Below, one piece after another: positions 46,996-54,509 of a DNA stretch of 64,000 bases (the first letter of the stretch is position 1; the number at the start of each line of letters is the position of its first letter). The notes under the pieces were generated by a model. It searched no databases, was not told the DNA's origin, and worked only from the letters and a program-made list of their open reading frames with translations. The translations under genes were made by a program, and so were the position numbers. The DNA is from Bog-473 sp963719485 (GTDB taxonomy: Bacteria > Actinomycetota > Acidimicrobiia > Acidimicrobiales > RAAP-2), in NCBI GenBank assembly GCA_963719485.1, contig OY970387.1:1736001-1800000 (forward strand), in the 5' to 3' direction.

Positions 46996-47691
46996 TCAGC
47001 CCTTCAGCGCGCCCAGCCCCTCGGTCTGGGACCCGCCGACGAACACGGCCGGCGTCCCCGCCCCCTCGGAGCGCCAGGCGCCCTTGCCGTCCCTGATCAG
47101 CGCAGTGCGAGCCGGGAGTGCCACCACGGGCAGCGTGGCCGGCGCCATGGCCACCGTCCGCTCGAGCTTCTGGCCGTGCGCGTCGTCGTGCTCGTCGCCG
47201 AAGTGCGGGAAGACCGTGACGTTGTCGACCAGCCCCAACCCGAGGGTCAACGCCCCGCCACGGGGGTCGACCATGGGGTCGGTGAGCACCATCGCCCCGG
47301 CCCCGGCCCCGGCCACCACGGCACCGCCGGCGAACGCCTGCCGGAGCGCCTCGAACACGGCGGACCGCTTGAGCACGGCACGCAGGTGCAGCGGCGAGCC
47401 ACCGGCCAGGTAGATGAAACGGGCGCCGGCCAGGACCGCCGCCATGCCGGCGTCTTCGGACGAAGCCCGGTCCACCACCATTAGCCCCTCCACCTGCGCT
47501 CCCAGCGGCTCGAACCACTCGGCCGCCCGGAGCACGACCCGCTCGGGGTGCTGGTACGCCGCGGCGGTCGGCAGTACGACCACGTCGGTCCCGCCCGAGG
47601 CCGACAGGAGGGAGGTGTCAAAGGTGCAGCCGTCGGTCCATTCGCCGCCTCCGACCAGGGCCAGCGTGCCGGGCGTGTCCATGGGCGCCAC
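46996..47691 (-). CDS. Peptidase S51 / class I glutamine amidotransferase-like protein lacking the serine nucleophile
   Basis: 231 residues. Flavodoxin-like S51/cyanophycinase fold: LALVGGGEW, VVVLPTAAAYQ, IYLAGGSPLHLRAVL, and the nucleophile elbow region. Family members have GTSAGA there; here it reads AGAGAGAMVLTDPM, with Gly in place of the catalytic Ser. A His in FPHFGDEHDD is present. It may be a non-catalytic binding protein. GTG 47691 and ATG 47682 are both possible starts. It is convergent with the cyclophilins and divergent from hbd. Confidence 0.75.
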   Translation of the reverse strand: MAPMDTPGTLALVGGGEWTDGCTFDTSLLSASGGTDVVVLPTAAAYQHPERVVLRAAEWFEPLGAQVEGLMVVDRASSEDAGMAAVLAGARFIYLAGGSPLHLRAVLKRSAVFEALRQAFAGGAVVAGAGAGAMVLTDPMVDPRGGALTLGLGLVDNVTVFPHFGDEHDDAHGQKLERTVAMAPATLPVVALPARTALIRDGKGAWRSEGAGTPAVFVGGSQTEGLGALKG

Positions 47692-47733
47692 TCTTGCACG
47701 CCCGGCGTCGCCCTCCCGCTTCGACGGCCGTGG

Positions 47734-47750
47734 TTACCGGCCGGTAAACT
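47734..47750 (+). promoter_or_regulatory. hbd operator palindrome and leaderless -10 box
   Basis: Perfect 14-bp palindrome TTACCGGCCGGTAA (47734-47747) whose right end overlaps TAAACT (47745-47750), eight bases before ATG 47759. A protein on the palindrome would occlude the promoter. A 12/14 copy lies in the thiolase promoter at 40347-40360. Confidence 0.6.
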
Positions 47751-47758
47751 CGTCGCCC

Positions 47759-48613
47759 ATGTCGATCACGCGGGTGGGAATAGTCGGTTCGGGAATCATG
47801 GGCTCGGGCATCGCCGAGGTGGCGGCCGCCAGCGGGCACGAGGTCGTGCTCCGCAGCCGCAGCCAGGCCGGCGCCGACGCCATGGTGGCCAGTCTCGCCA
47901 AGTCGCTGGCCAAGCAGGTCGAGAAGGGCAAGCGCACCGAGGAGGAGGCGGCCGCGATTGCGGGCCGCGTTCGCGCCACGACGCACCTCGGTGAGCTGGT
48001 CGACGTCGACCTGGTCATCGAGTCGGTGGTCGAGGACCTCTCGGTGAAGAAGGACCTCTTCGCTGAGCTCGACACCATCTGCAAGCCCGAGACGATGCTG
48101 GCCACCAACACCTCCACCCTGCCCGTGGTCGAGATGGCGATGGCGACGGGTCGCCCCGACCTGGTGTGCGGCATCCACTTCTTCAACCCGGCACCCGCCA
48201 TGGCCCTCGTGGAGGTGGTGCGGCCCATCACGGCCAGCGACGCCACCATGGCCGCCGCGGTCTCCTTCGCCGGCGCGTGCGGCAAGGATCCCGTCGAGGT
48301 CAAGGACCAGGCCGGCTTCATCGTCAACGCGCTGCTGTTCCCGTATCTCAACAACGCGGTGCGGCTCCTCGAGCAGGGGGTGGCGACGAGGGAGGGCATC
48401 GACGCGGCCATGAAGGGCGGTTGCGGATTCCCCATGGGCCCCTTCGCCCTGCTCGACCTCGTCGGCCTCGACACCTCCCTTGCCATCCTCGACGCGCTCT
48501 ACGAGGAGTACCGCGACCCCAACTACGCGGCGGTGCCGCTGCTGCGCCGCCTCGTCACCTCGGGGCAGCTCGGCCGCAAGACCAAGAAGGGTTTCTACGA
48601 CTACAGCCGCTAG
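47759..48613 (+). CDS. hbd: 3-hydroxybutyryl-CoA dehydrogenase
   Basis: 284 residues. Reduces acetoacetyl-CoA to 3-hydroxybutyryl-CoA, or the reverse. Visible: NAD motif GIVGSGIMGSGIA (about 7-19), ESVVEDLSVKKDLFAELD, ATNTSTLPV, catalytic His in GIHFFNPAPAM (about 139), DQAGFIVNALLFPYLN, and C-terminal GRKTKKGFYDYS. ATG 47759 matches the family N-terminus and the -10 spacing. Functionally the step after the thiolase and before crotonyl-CoA for Ccr; the ecm mutase follows. Confidence 0.95.
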   Translation: MSITRVGIVGSGIMGSGIAEVAAASGHEVVLRSRSQAGADAMVASLAKSLAKQVEKGKRTEEEAAAIAGRVRATTHLGELVDVDLVIESVVEDLSVKKDLFAELDTICKPETMLATNTSTLPVVEMAMATGRPDLVCGIHFFNPAPAMALVEVVRPITASDATMAAAVSFAGACGKDPVEVKDQAGFIVNALLFPYLNNAVRLLEQGVATREGIDAAMKGGCGFPMGPFALLDLVGLDTSLAILDALYEEYRDPNYAAVPLLRRLVTSGQLGRKTKKGFYDYSR

Positions 48614-48682
48614 CCGTGTCCGGGGGTATGTCGAACCCGGGCAGAATGGTGGTGCGCCCCACCCCGTCTGGAGGTGATGTGA

Positions 48683-50683
48683 ATGGCTACCGACCCGCCG
48701 CTGCGTGACGCACCGTGGGTGATGCGCACCTACTCGGGCCATTCGACGGCGCGCGCCTCCAACGAGCTCTACCGCACCAACCTGGCCAAGGGGCAGACCG
48801 GGCTCTCCGTCGCCTTCGACCTGCCGACCCAGACCGGCTACGACCCCGACGCCCCCGAGGCGGCCGGCGAGGTCGGCAAGGTGGGCGTGCCGGTGGCCCA
48901 TCTGGGCCACATGAAGGAACTGCTCGAGGGCATCCCCGTGGAGAACATGAACACCTCCATGACGATCAACGCCACGGCGGCCTGGTTGCTCGGGCTCTAC
49001 GTGGCCCATGCGCAGGACAAGGGCGTCGACCCGGCGCTGCTCGCGGGCACGACGCAGAACGACATCGTCAAGGAGTACCTCAGCCGCGGCACCTACATCT
49101 TCCCGCCCGGACCGAGCCTTCGCCTCACCGTCGACACCATCGCGTACACGGTGCGCCGGGCTCCCAAGTGGAACCCGATCAACGTGTGCAGCTACCACCT
49201 GCAGGAGGCGGGCGCCACGCCGGTGCAGGAGGTCGCCTACGCGCTGGCGACCGCCATCGGCGTGCTCGACGGTGTGCGCGCCTCGGGCAAGATCGACGAA
49301 GCGGAGCTGCCCGCCGTGGTGGGCCGCATCAGCTTCTTCGTGAACTCGAGCGTCCGCTTCGTGGAAGAGACCTGCAAAATGCGGGCCTTCACCCGACTCT
49401 GGGACCGCATCTGCCGCGAGCGCTACGGGGTGGAGGACCCCAAGCTCCGCCGTTTCCGCTACGGCGTGCAGGTGAACTCCCTCGGGCTGACCGAGCAGCA
49501 GCCCGAGAACAACGTGCAGCGCATCGTGCTCGAGACGCTCGGTGTCACCCTCTCCAAGAGCGCGCGGGCCCGGGCCATGCAGCTGCCCACCTGGAACGAG
49601 GCGCTCGGGCTGCCGCGGCCATGGGACCAGCAGTGGTCGCTGCGCATCCAGCAGGTCCTGGCCTTCGAGTCAGACCTGCTCGAGTACGGCGACATCTTCG
49701 AGGGATCCGTGGTCATCGAGGCCAAGACGGCCGAGCTCGCCGAGGCCGCCACGGCGGAGCTGGCCGACGTCGAGGCGCTCGGGGGTGCCTTCGAGGCGAT
49801 CGACGAGCTCAAGCGGCGCCTCGTGCGCAGCCAGGCCGAGCGGGTCCGCCGGATCGAGTCGGGTTCGCAGTTGGTCGTCGGCGTGAACTGCTACACCGAG
49901 ACCGCTCCCTCCCCGCTGCTGGGCGACGGCGAGTTCGAGAACATCCTCAAGGTCGACCACCATGTCGAGGCGGAGCAGATCGCAGAGGTGGAGCGCTGGC
50001 GGGCCGGGCGCGACGGGGCAGCGGTACGCGCCGCGCTCGACGAGTTGCGCCGGGTCGCCGTCGACGACGGCCCGGGCGGGAACGTCATGGAGGCGACGAT
50101 CGCCCTCGCCCACGCCGGCGGCACGACGGGGGAGTGGGCCGGAGCGCTGCGCGAGGTGTTCGGCGAGTTCCGGGCACCGACCGGCGTCAGCGGGGGGGTG
50201 GGCCGGCGCGGCGACGACCAGGGCATGGAGCCCATCCGCCTGCGCACCCGGACGCTGGCCGAGCGCACCGGCGGCCCTCCACGCCTCCTGGTGGCCAAGC
50301 CGGGGCTCGACGGGCACTCCAACGGAGCCGAGCAGATCGCGGTGGCGGCGCGCGACGCCGGCTTCGAGGTGATCTACCAGGGCATCCGGCTGACGCCGGC
50401 CCAGATCGTGGCGGCCGCCCGCGACGAGGACGTCGACATCGTGGGCCTCTCCATCCTGTCGGGCTCGCACCTCGAGCTGGTGCCCGACGTGCTCGACCGC
50501 CTGCGCGCCGCGGGCAGCACCGCGGCGGTGGTGGTGGGGGGCATCATCCCGCCCGACGACGCGGAGCTCCTGTTGGGCAAGGGCGTGGCGTCCGTCTACA
50601 CGCCGAAGGACTACTCGTTCGACCGCATCATGGAGGACCTGGTGGCGCTCGCCGAGCGCCAGCGCGCCGCCACTCCCGCGTGA
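48683..50683 (+). CDS. ecm: B12-dependent ethylmalonyl-CoA mutase-like protein (methylmalonyl-CoA mutase family)
   Basis: 666 residues in one chain. N-terminal TIM-barrel substrate domain (PWVMRTYSGHSTARASNELYRTNL, FDLPTQTGYDPD, NTSMTINATAAWLL, NVCSYHLQEAGATP, VNSLGLTEQQPENNVQRI) and C-terminal B12 domain with the DxHxxG motif in PGLDGHSNGAEQIA (about 540). The sequence resembles Ecm/MeaA more than the 700-plus residue methylmalonyl-CoA mutase large subunit; with ccrA and mce in the window I infer the ethylmalonyl to methylsuccinyl-CoA step. The start has a full GGAGGTGAT ribosome-binding site. Substrate assignment needs phylogeny. Confidence 0.88.
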   Translation: MATDPPLRDAPWVMRTYSGHSTARASNELYRTNLAKGQTGLSVAFDLPTQTGYDPDAPEAAGEVGKVGVPVAHLGHMKELLEGIPVENMNTSMTINATAAWLLGLYVAHAQDKGVDPALLAGTTQNDIVKEYLSRGTYIFPPGPSLRLTVDTIAYTVRRAPKWNPINVCSYHLQEAGATPVQEVAYALATAIGVLDGVRASGKIDEAELPAVVGRISFFVNSSVRFVEETCKMRAFTRLWDRICRERYGVEDPKLRRFRYGVQVNSLGLTEQQPENNVQRIVLETLGVTLSKSARARAMQLPTWNEALGLPRPWDQQWSLRIQQVLAFESDLLEYGDIFEGSVVIEAKTAELAEAATAELADVEALGGAFEAIDELKRRLVRSQAERVRRIESGSQLVVGVNCYTETAPSPLLGDGEFENILKVDHHVEAEQIAEVERWRAGRDGAAVRAALDELRRVAVDDGPGGNVMEATIALAHAGGTTGEWAGALREVFGEFRAPTGVSGGVGRRGDDQGMEPIRLRTRTLAERTGGPPRLLVAKPGLDGHSNGAEQIAVAARDAGFEVIYQGIRLTPAQIVAAARDEDVDIVGLSILSGSHLELVPDVLDRLRAAGSTAAVVVGGIIPPDDAELLLGKGVASVYTPKDYSFDRIMEDLVALAERQRAATPA

Positions 50684-51002
50684 GCCGCGCCATCTCGCGC
50701 CAGGTCACCGCTACCGCTCCCAGCTCGATCGCCCGCAGCCGGAGGCCCTCGGGCAGGTCGTAGTGGTTCAGCGCCGCCGAGCGGCGGTGGCGCTGGTAGC
50801 CGCGGGGCGGGATCCCGAGCGCGGCGGCCATGGCGTGGAGCTCGTCCGGATCGTCGGCCAACAGGTGCGACCAGCGATCGGTCCGGTCGCGCACCGTCGC
50901 CCGCTGCCGCCAGTCGTCGACGTAGACCGTCAGCTCTGCGCCCAGGGCCGATCGCGGCGCAGGGGCACGGGCTTGTGCCACCAGCGGCCGCTGAAACGCC
51001 AC
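50628..51002 (-). CDS. DUF4031 domain protein
   Basis: Conserved DUF4031 sequence begins TVYVDDWRQRATV (from about 50931) and continues WSHLLADDPDELHAMAAALGIPPRGYQ and ALNHYDLPEGLRLRAIELGAV; function unknown. The open frame runs up to GTG 51002, giving 124 residues, but the first 23 overlap the epsilon-subunit gene in another frame and are not conserved; a CTG at 50934 overlapping the epsilon stop as CTGA would be the compact start. The 3' end overlaps the convergent ecm gene by 56 bp. Confidence 0.65.
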   Translation of the reverse strand: MAFQRPLVAQARAPAPRSALGAELTVYVDDWRQRATVRDRTDRWSHLLADDPDELHAMAAALGIPPRGYQRHRRSAALNHYDLPEGLRLRAIELGAVAVTWREMARLTREWRRAGARRAPPGPP

Positions 51003-51148
51003 GGCTCGTGAGCCGGGTCGTGTTCGTCGGCCGGCGCCGGGCGGGGCCAGGCCAGCTGCACCGCGGCGGTGATGGCGGCCAGCACGGCCGGGTCGGGCGG
51101 GGCCGGGGTCCGCAGCGTCAGCTGATCGTTGTCGACGGCCGGCGTCAC
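50930..51148 (-). CDS. Acyl-CoA carboxylase epsilon subunit
   Basis: 72 residues: VTPAVDNDQLTLRTPAPPD, then DPAVLAAITAAV and the C-terminal signature WRFSGRWWHKPVPLRRDRPW. These small proteins stabilise or activate actinobacterial acetyl/propionyl-CoA carboxylase alpha-beta complexes. GTG 51148 overlaps the stop of the beta-subunit gene as GTGA, typical of coupling. The gene is short and easily missed because a longer upstream frame runs into it. Confidence 0.75.
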   Translation of the reverse strand: MTPAVDNDQLTLRTPAPPDPAVLAAITAAVQLAWPRPAPADEHDPAHEPWRFSGRWWHKPVPLRRDRPWAQS

Positions 51149-52701
51149 AGCGGCACGTTGCCGTGCTTGCGCCGCGGCAGCTCCTCGCGCTTGGAGGACA
51201 GGATGTCGAGGCTGCGGCAGATGACGGCGCGCGTGTCGGCGGGGGAGATCACATCGTCGATGTAGCCGCGCTCCGCCGCGATGTACGGGTTGGCGTAGCG
51301 CTCGGTGTACTCGTCGATCAGCTCGGCCCGCCGCCGCGCCGGGTCGGCCGCCTCGGCCAGCTCGCGCCGGTAGACGATCTCGACGGCGCCGTTCGGGCCC
51401 ATGACGGCGAGCTCGGCCGAGGGCCAGGCGAAGGCGAGGTCGGCGCCGATCGACTTGGAGTTCATGACGACGTAGGCGCCGCCGTAGGCCTTGCGCGTGA
51501 TGATCTGGATACGCGGCACGGTGGACTCGCAGTAGGCGTACAGGAGCTTGGCCCCGTGACGGATGATCCCGCCGTACTCCTGGTCGGTGCCGGGCATGAA
51601 GCCGGGGACGTCGACGAACGTGAGGAGCGGGATGTTGAACGCGTCGCACGTCCGCACGAAGCGCGACGCCTTCTCCGACGAGTCGATGTCGAGCACGCCG
51701 GCCAGCACGGCCGGCTGGTTGCCCACGATCCCGACGACGCGGCCGTTCATCCGGGCGAAGCCGCACGTGATCGACATGGCCCAGTGGCGGTGCACCTCCA
51801 TGTACTCGCCGTCGTCGACGATCGCCGTGATGATGCGCTTCATGTCGTAGGGCTGGTTGGGCGAGGTCGGCAGGAAGTCGATCAGCTCGGTCACGGCGCG
51901 GTCCGGCTCGTCGCCACTCAGCACGAGTGGCGGCTCCTCGAGGTTGTTGGCGGGGAGGAAGGAGAGGAGATGGCGCACCTCGTCGAGGCAGGCCTTCTCG
52001 TCGGGCGAGACGAAGGTGGCCACGCCCGACTTGGTGGCATGACTCATGGCGCCGCCGAGCTCTTCGAGCGTGACGTCCTCGCCGGTGACGGTCTTCACGA
52101 CGTCGGGGCCCGTGATGAACATGTGCGAGGTGCCCTGCACCATGAAGATGAAGTCGGTCATGGCCGGCGAGTAGACGGCGCCGCCGGCGCAGGGGCCGAG
52201 GATCACGCTGATCTGGGGGATCACACCCGAGGCCGTGACGTTGCGGTGGAAGATGCCGCCGTAGGAGTGCAGGGAGACGACGCCCTCCTGAATCCGTGCC
52301 CCGGCGCCGTCGTTGAGGCCGATCATCGGAACCCCGGTGGAGGTGGCCAGGTCCATCACCTTGTGGATCTTCTCGGCGAAGACCTCGCCGAGGGCGCCGC
52401 CGAAGACGGTGAAGTCCTGGCTGAAGAGGCAGACCCGCCGCCCGTCGATGGTGCCGAACCCCGTCACCACGCCGTCGGTGTAGGGCCGGTTGTCCTCGAG
52501 CCCCATGCCGTGGGCCCGGTGCCGGGCCAGCATGTCGAGCTCCTGGAAGGAGCCCTCGTCGAGCAGGTACTCGATCCGCTCCCTCGCGGTCAGCTTCCCC
52601 TTGGCGTGCTGGCGCTCGACCGCTCTCGGGCTACCGGCGTGGAGGGCCTCGTTCTTGCGTTCGGCCAGGTCGGCCAGGCGTTCGGCCATGGAGTGTTCCA
52701 T
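51145..52701 (-). CDS. pccB: Propionyl/acetyl-CoA carboxylase beta (carboxyltransferase) subunit
   Basis: 518 residues. Crotonase-fold carboxyltransferase that moves CO2 from biotin to propionyl- or acetyl-CoA. Visible: KGKLTARERIEYLLD, DFTVFGGALGEVFAEKI, NDGAGARIQEGVVSLHSYGGIF, ILGPCAGGAVYSPAMTDF, GFMPGTDQEYGGIIRHGAKLLYA, RKAYGGAYVVMNSK. Propionyl is likelier given the mutase and epimerase nearby. ATG 52701 follows a TAGCCT -10 box by seven bases; 36 further codons upstream are unconserved. No biotin-bearing alpha subunit lies in the window. Confidence 0.94.
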   Translation of the reverse strand: MEHSMAERLADLAERKNEALHAGSPRAVERQHAKGKLTARERIEYLLDEGSFQELDMLARHRAHGMGLEDNRPYTDGVVTGFGTIDGRRVCLFSQDFTVFGGALGEVFAEKIHKVMDLATSTGVPMIGLNDGAGARIQEGVVSLHSYGGIFHRNVTASGVIPQISVILGPCAGGAVYSPAMTDFIFMVQGTSHMFITGPDVVKTVTGEDVTLEELGGAMSHATKSGVATFVSPDEKACLDEVRHLLSFLPANNLEEPPLVLSGDEPDRAVTELIDFLPTSPNQPYDMKRIITAIVDDGEYMEVHRHWAMSITCGFARMNGRVVGIVGNQPAVLAGVLDIDSSEKASRFVRTCDAFNIPLLTFVDVPGFMPGTDQEYGGIIRHGAKLLYAYCESTVPRIQIITRKAYGGAYVVMNSKSIGADLAFAWPSAELAVMGPNGAVEIVYRRELAEAADPARRRAELIDEYTERYANPYIAAERGYIDDVISPADTRAVICRSLDILSSKREELPRRKHGNVPL

Positions 52702-52708
52702 GTGGTCG

Positions 52709-52714
52709 AGGCTA
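52709..52714 (-). promoter_or_regulatory. -10 box of a leaderless pccB promoter
   Basis: Minus strand TAGCCT, seven bases (cgaccac), ATG 52701; same hexamer as the lysC promoter. Confidence 0.55.
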
Positions 52715-52784
52715 ACGCTCCCCGGGGGAGGGCCCGAAATTGGGACCGTAAGACGCCAGAGTGGAAGCCGTTCTATTCCCAACG

Positions 52785-52807
52785 GAAAAAGCCCGGTCTG
52801 ACCAGGC
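52785..52807 (-). terminator. Intrinsic terminator on the minus strand with no minus-strand gene before it
   Basis: Minus-strand GCCTGGT, loop CAG, ACCGGGC, then TTTTT: seven pairs including one G-T. Everything to the right as far as 64000 is on the plus strand, so it would end a short transcript beginning in the pccB-livG gap. A second hairpin (CCCA.GGGC/GCCC.TGGG) at 52821-52842 precedes it. On the plus strand the hairpin is followed by A residues, not T. Confidence 0.5.
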
Positions 52808-52871
52808 AAAAAGATCGAGGCCCAAGGGCGTGACGCCCTGGGATCGGGCCCGACGTATCGGGGGGTAGACG

Positions 52872-53675
52872 ATGCCGCTTCTGGAAGTGGCGCAAGCCGA
52901 GGTTCGATTCGGAGGCGTGCACGCGCTCCGCGGCGTCGACCTGACCGTCGACGCCGGCAGTGTGACGGGACTCATCGGGCCCAACGGCGCGGGCAAGACC
53001 ACGTGCTTCAACGCCATCTGCGGCCTGCAAGCCATCAACTCGGGCCGGATCAGCTTCGACGGCACCGACATGAGCGGCCTCAAGCCCCACAAGCGGGCTC
53101 GCCTCGGCATCGCCCGGACCTTCCAGCGGCTCGAGATCTTCGGCTCCCTCTCGGTGCGGGAGAACGTGCTCGCCGCCGCGGAGATCCGCCGTCGCTGGTC
53201 CCACGACCGCTCCAACGCCGCCGCCAACGCCGACGCCGTCCTGGCCCTGGTCGGCTTGACGCAGCTGGCCGGTCGGGCGGCCGACACGTTGCCCACAGGG
53301 CAGGCCCGCCTGCTCGAGCTGGCCCGGGCGCTGGCCACCCGGCCGCGCCTCCTGCTGCTCGACGAGCCGTCCTCGGGGCTCAGCGACACGGAGAGCGACG
53401 AGCTCGGCGACCTGCTGTGCCAGCTGGCCGAGGCCGGCATGGGTGTCCTCCTGGTGGAACACGACATGGAGCTCGTGATGCGGGTCTGTGCCAACATCAA
53501 CGTGCTCGATTTCGGCGTGGTGCTCATGGCGGGGAGCCCCGCCGAGGTGCGGGCCGACGACCGGGTGCGTGCCGCCTATCTCGGGTCGGCCGACGACCCT
53601 GAGGAGTCGGAGAACCCGGACGGCCCCGCGGCACCGGGGGCAGCAGACGGCGAGCTGGCGGCGGCCCATGGCTGA
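52872..53675 (+). CDS. livG: Branched-chain amino-acid ABC transporter ATP-binding protein (LivG type)
   Basis: 267 residues. Walker A GLIGPNGAGKTT (about 37), IARTFQRLEIFGSLSVRENVL, Walker B LLLLDEPSSGL (about 160), switch His in LLVEHDMELVM. The signature loop reads LPTGQARLLELARAL rather than the more usual LSYGQ form. The last 30 residues are an acidic Pro/Ala/Gly tail absent from typical LivG. GGGGGGTAGACG precedes the ATG. It heads a six-gene operon; the next gene overlaps by eight bases. Confidence 0.93.
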   Translation: MPLLEVAQAEVRFGGVHALRGVDLTVDAGSVTGLIGPNGAGKTTCFNAICGLQAINSGRISFDGTDMSGLKPHKRARLGIARTFQRLEIFGSLSVRENVLAAAEIRRRWSHDRSNAAANADAVLALVGLTQLAGRAADTLPTGQARLLELARALATRPRLLLLDEPSSGLSDTESDELGDLLCQLAEAGMGVLLVEHDMELVMRVCANINVLDFGVVLMAGSPAEVRADDRVRAAYLGSADDPEESENPDGPAAPGAADGELAAAHG

Positions 53676-54381
53676 GGCCCCCGTTCTCGAGCTTCGCCGG
53701 GTCCACGCCGCCTACGGGCAGATCGAGGTCCTCCACGGCATCGACCTGGCCGTCGCCACCGGCTCGGTGCTCGCACTCCTCGGCCCCAACGGCGCGGGCA
53801 AGTCCACCACGCTGCGCGTGGCCAGCGGACAGATGGAGCCGACGCGGGGCTGTTTCCACGTGCTCGGGCGGCACGCCAACGGCGTGCGCCCCGACAAGTT
53901 GGCCCGCGCCGGACTGTGCACGCTGCCGGACGGGCGCGGGATCTTCCCCAACCTGACCGTGACCGAGAACCTGCGCCTCATGACCTTCGGTGGCCCGTCG
54001 CGGTCGCACGTGGAAGAGATGGCGTTCGGCCGTTTTCCGCGTCTGCTGGAGCGGCGTCACCAGATCGCCGGGACCCTGTCGGGGGGCGAGCAGCAGATGC
54101 TGGCCATGGCCCGCACGCTCAGCGTGGAGCCGGCCGTCCTCCTGCTCGACGAGATCTCCATGGGCCTGGCGCCGATGATCGTCGCCGAGCTCTACGAGCT
54201 GGTGGCCCAGATCGCCGCCGAGGGCGTGGCGGTGATTCTGGCGGAGCAGTTCGCGGCCACCGCGCTCAGCGTGGCCACCGACGTGGCCGTCGTCGTGCAG
54301 GGCCGGATCGTGGCGTCCGGGAAGCCCGACGAACTGCCCGAAGACCTTGCCGACGCCTATCTCGGAGGTGCTGCAGCATGA
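53668..54381 (+). CDS. livF: Branched-chain amino-acid ABC transporter ATP-binding protein (LivF type)
   Basis: 237 residues, LivF length. Walker A LLGPNGAGKST (about 39), PDGRGIFPNLTVTENL, canonical signature LSGGEQQMLAMAR (about 137), Walker B LLLDEISMGLAP. Partner of LivG. ATG 53668 overlaps livG by eight bases; the frame is open further upstream inside livG without conservation. Its stop overlaps the ATG of the small repeat ORF (ATGA). Confidence 0.94.
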   Translation: MAEAPVLELRRVHAAYGQIEVLHGIDLAVATGSVLALLGPNGAGKSTTLRVASGQMEPTRGCFHVLGRHANGVRPDKLARAGLCTLPDGRGIFPNLTVTENLRLMTFGGPSRSHVEEMAFGRFPRLLERRHQIAGTLSGGEQQMLAMARTLSVEPAVLLLDEISMGLAPMIVAELYELVAQIAAEGVAVILAEQFAATALSVATDVAVVVQGRIVASGKPDELPEDLADAYLGGAAA

Positions 54382-54509
54382 ATGGTCCCGCCCACACCCG
54401 CGGCACGCACTGGCCCGCTCGCGGCACGCACTGGCCCGCTCGCGGCACGCACTGGCCCGCTCGCGGCACGCACTGGGACGTCCGGTCTCCCGTGGGCTCG
54501 ATGGCGTGA
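54378..54509 (+). CDS. Small ORF with GTHWPAR repeats between livF and a secreted protein
   Basis: 43 codons: MNGPAHTR, then GTHWPAR three times, GTHWDVR, then SPVGSMA. ATG 54378 overlaps the livF stop (ATGA) and the TGA overlaps the next gene's GTG (GTGA), so it is positioned as a coupled link in the operon. It may be a real peptide or merely keep ribosomes moving across the junction. No family recognised. The repeat frame contains Trp and His, unlike a random Ala-rich frame. Confidence 0.45.
   Translation: MNGPAHTRGTHWPARGTHWPARGTHWPARGTHWDVRSPVGSMA
54401..54477 (+). repeat. 21-bp tandem repeat, about 3.7 copies
   Basis: Unit cggcacgcactggcccgctc plus g, at 54401-54421, 54422-54442, 54443-54463 and a partial copy to 54477. 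Copies are identical, so the expansion is recent or maintained. The period is seven codons, keeping every frame open. Confidence 0.9.

Noticed and set aside
54401..54477. CRISPR array
   Set aside because: The repeats are directly tandem with no spacers, number under four and lie in an operon junction.
54347..54505. An N-terminal extension of the surface protein with RHALARS repeats
   Set aside because: It would place 53 repeat residues before a clear signal peptide; GTG 54506 with the GTGA overlap is more natural.
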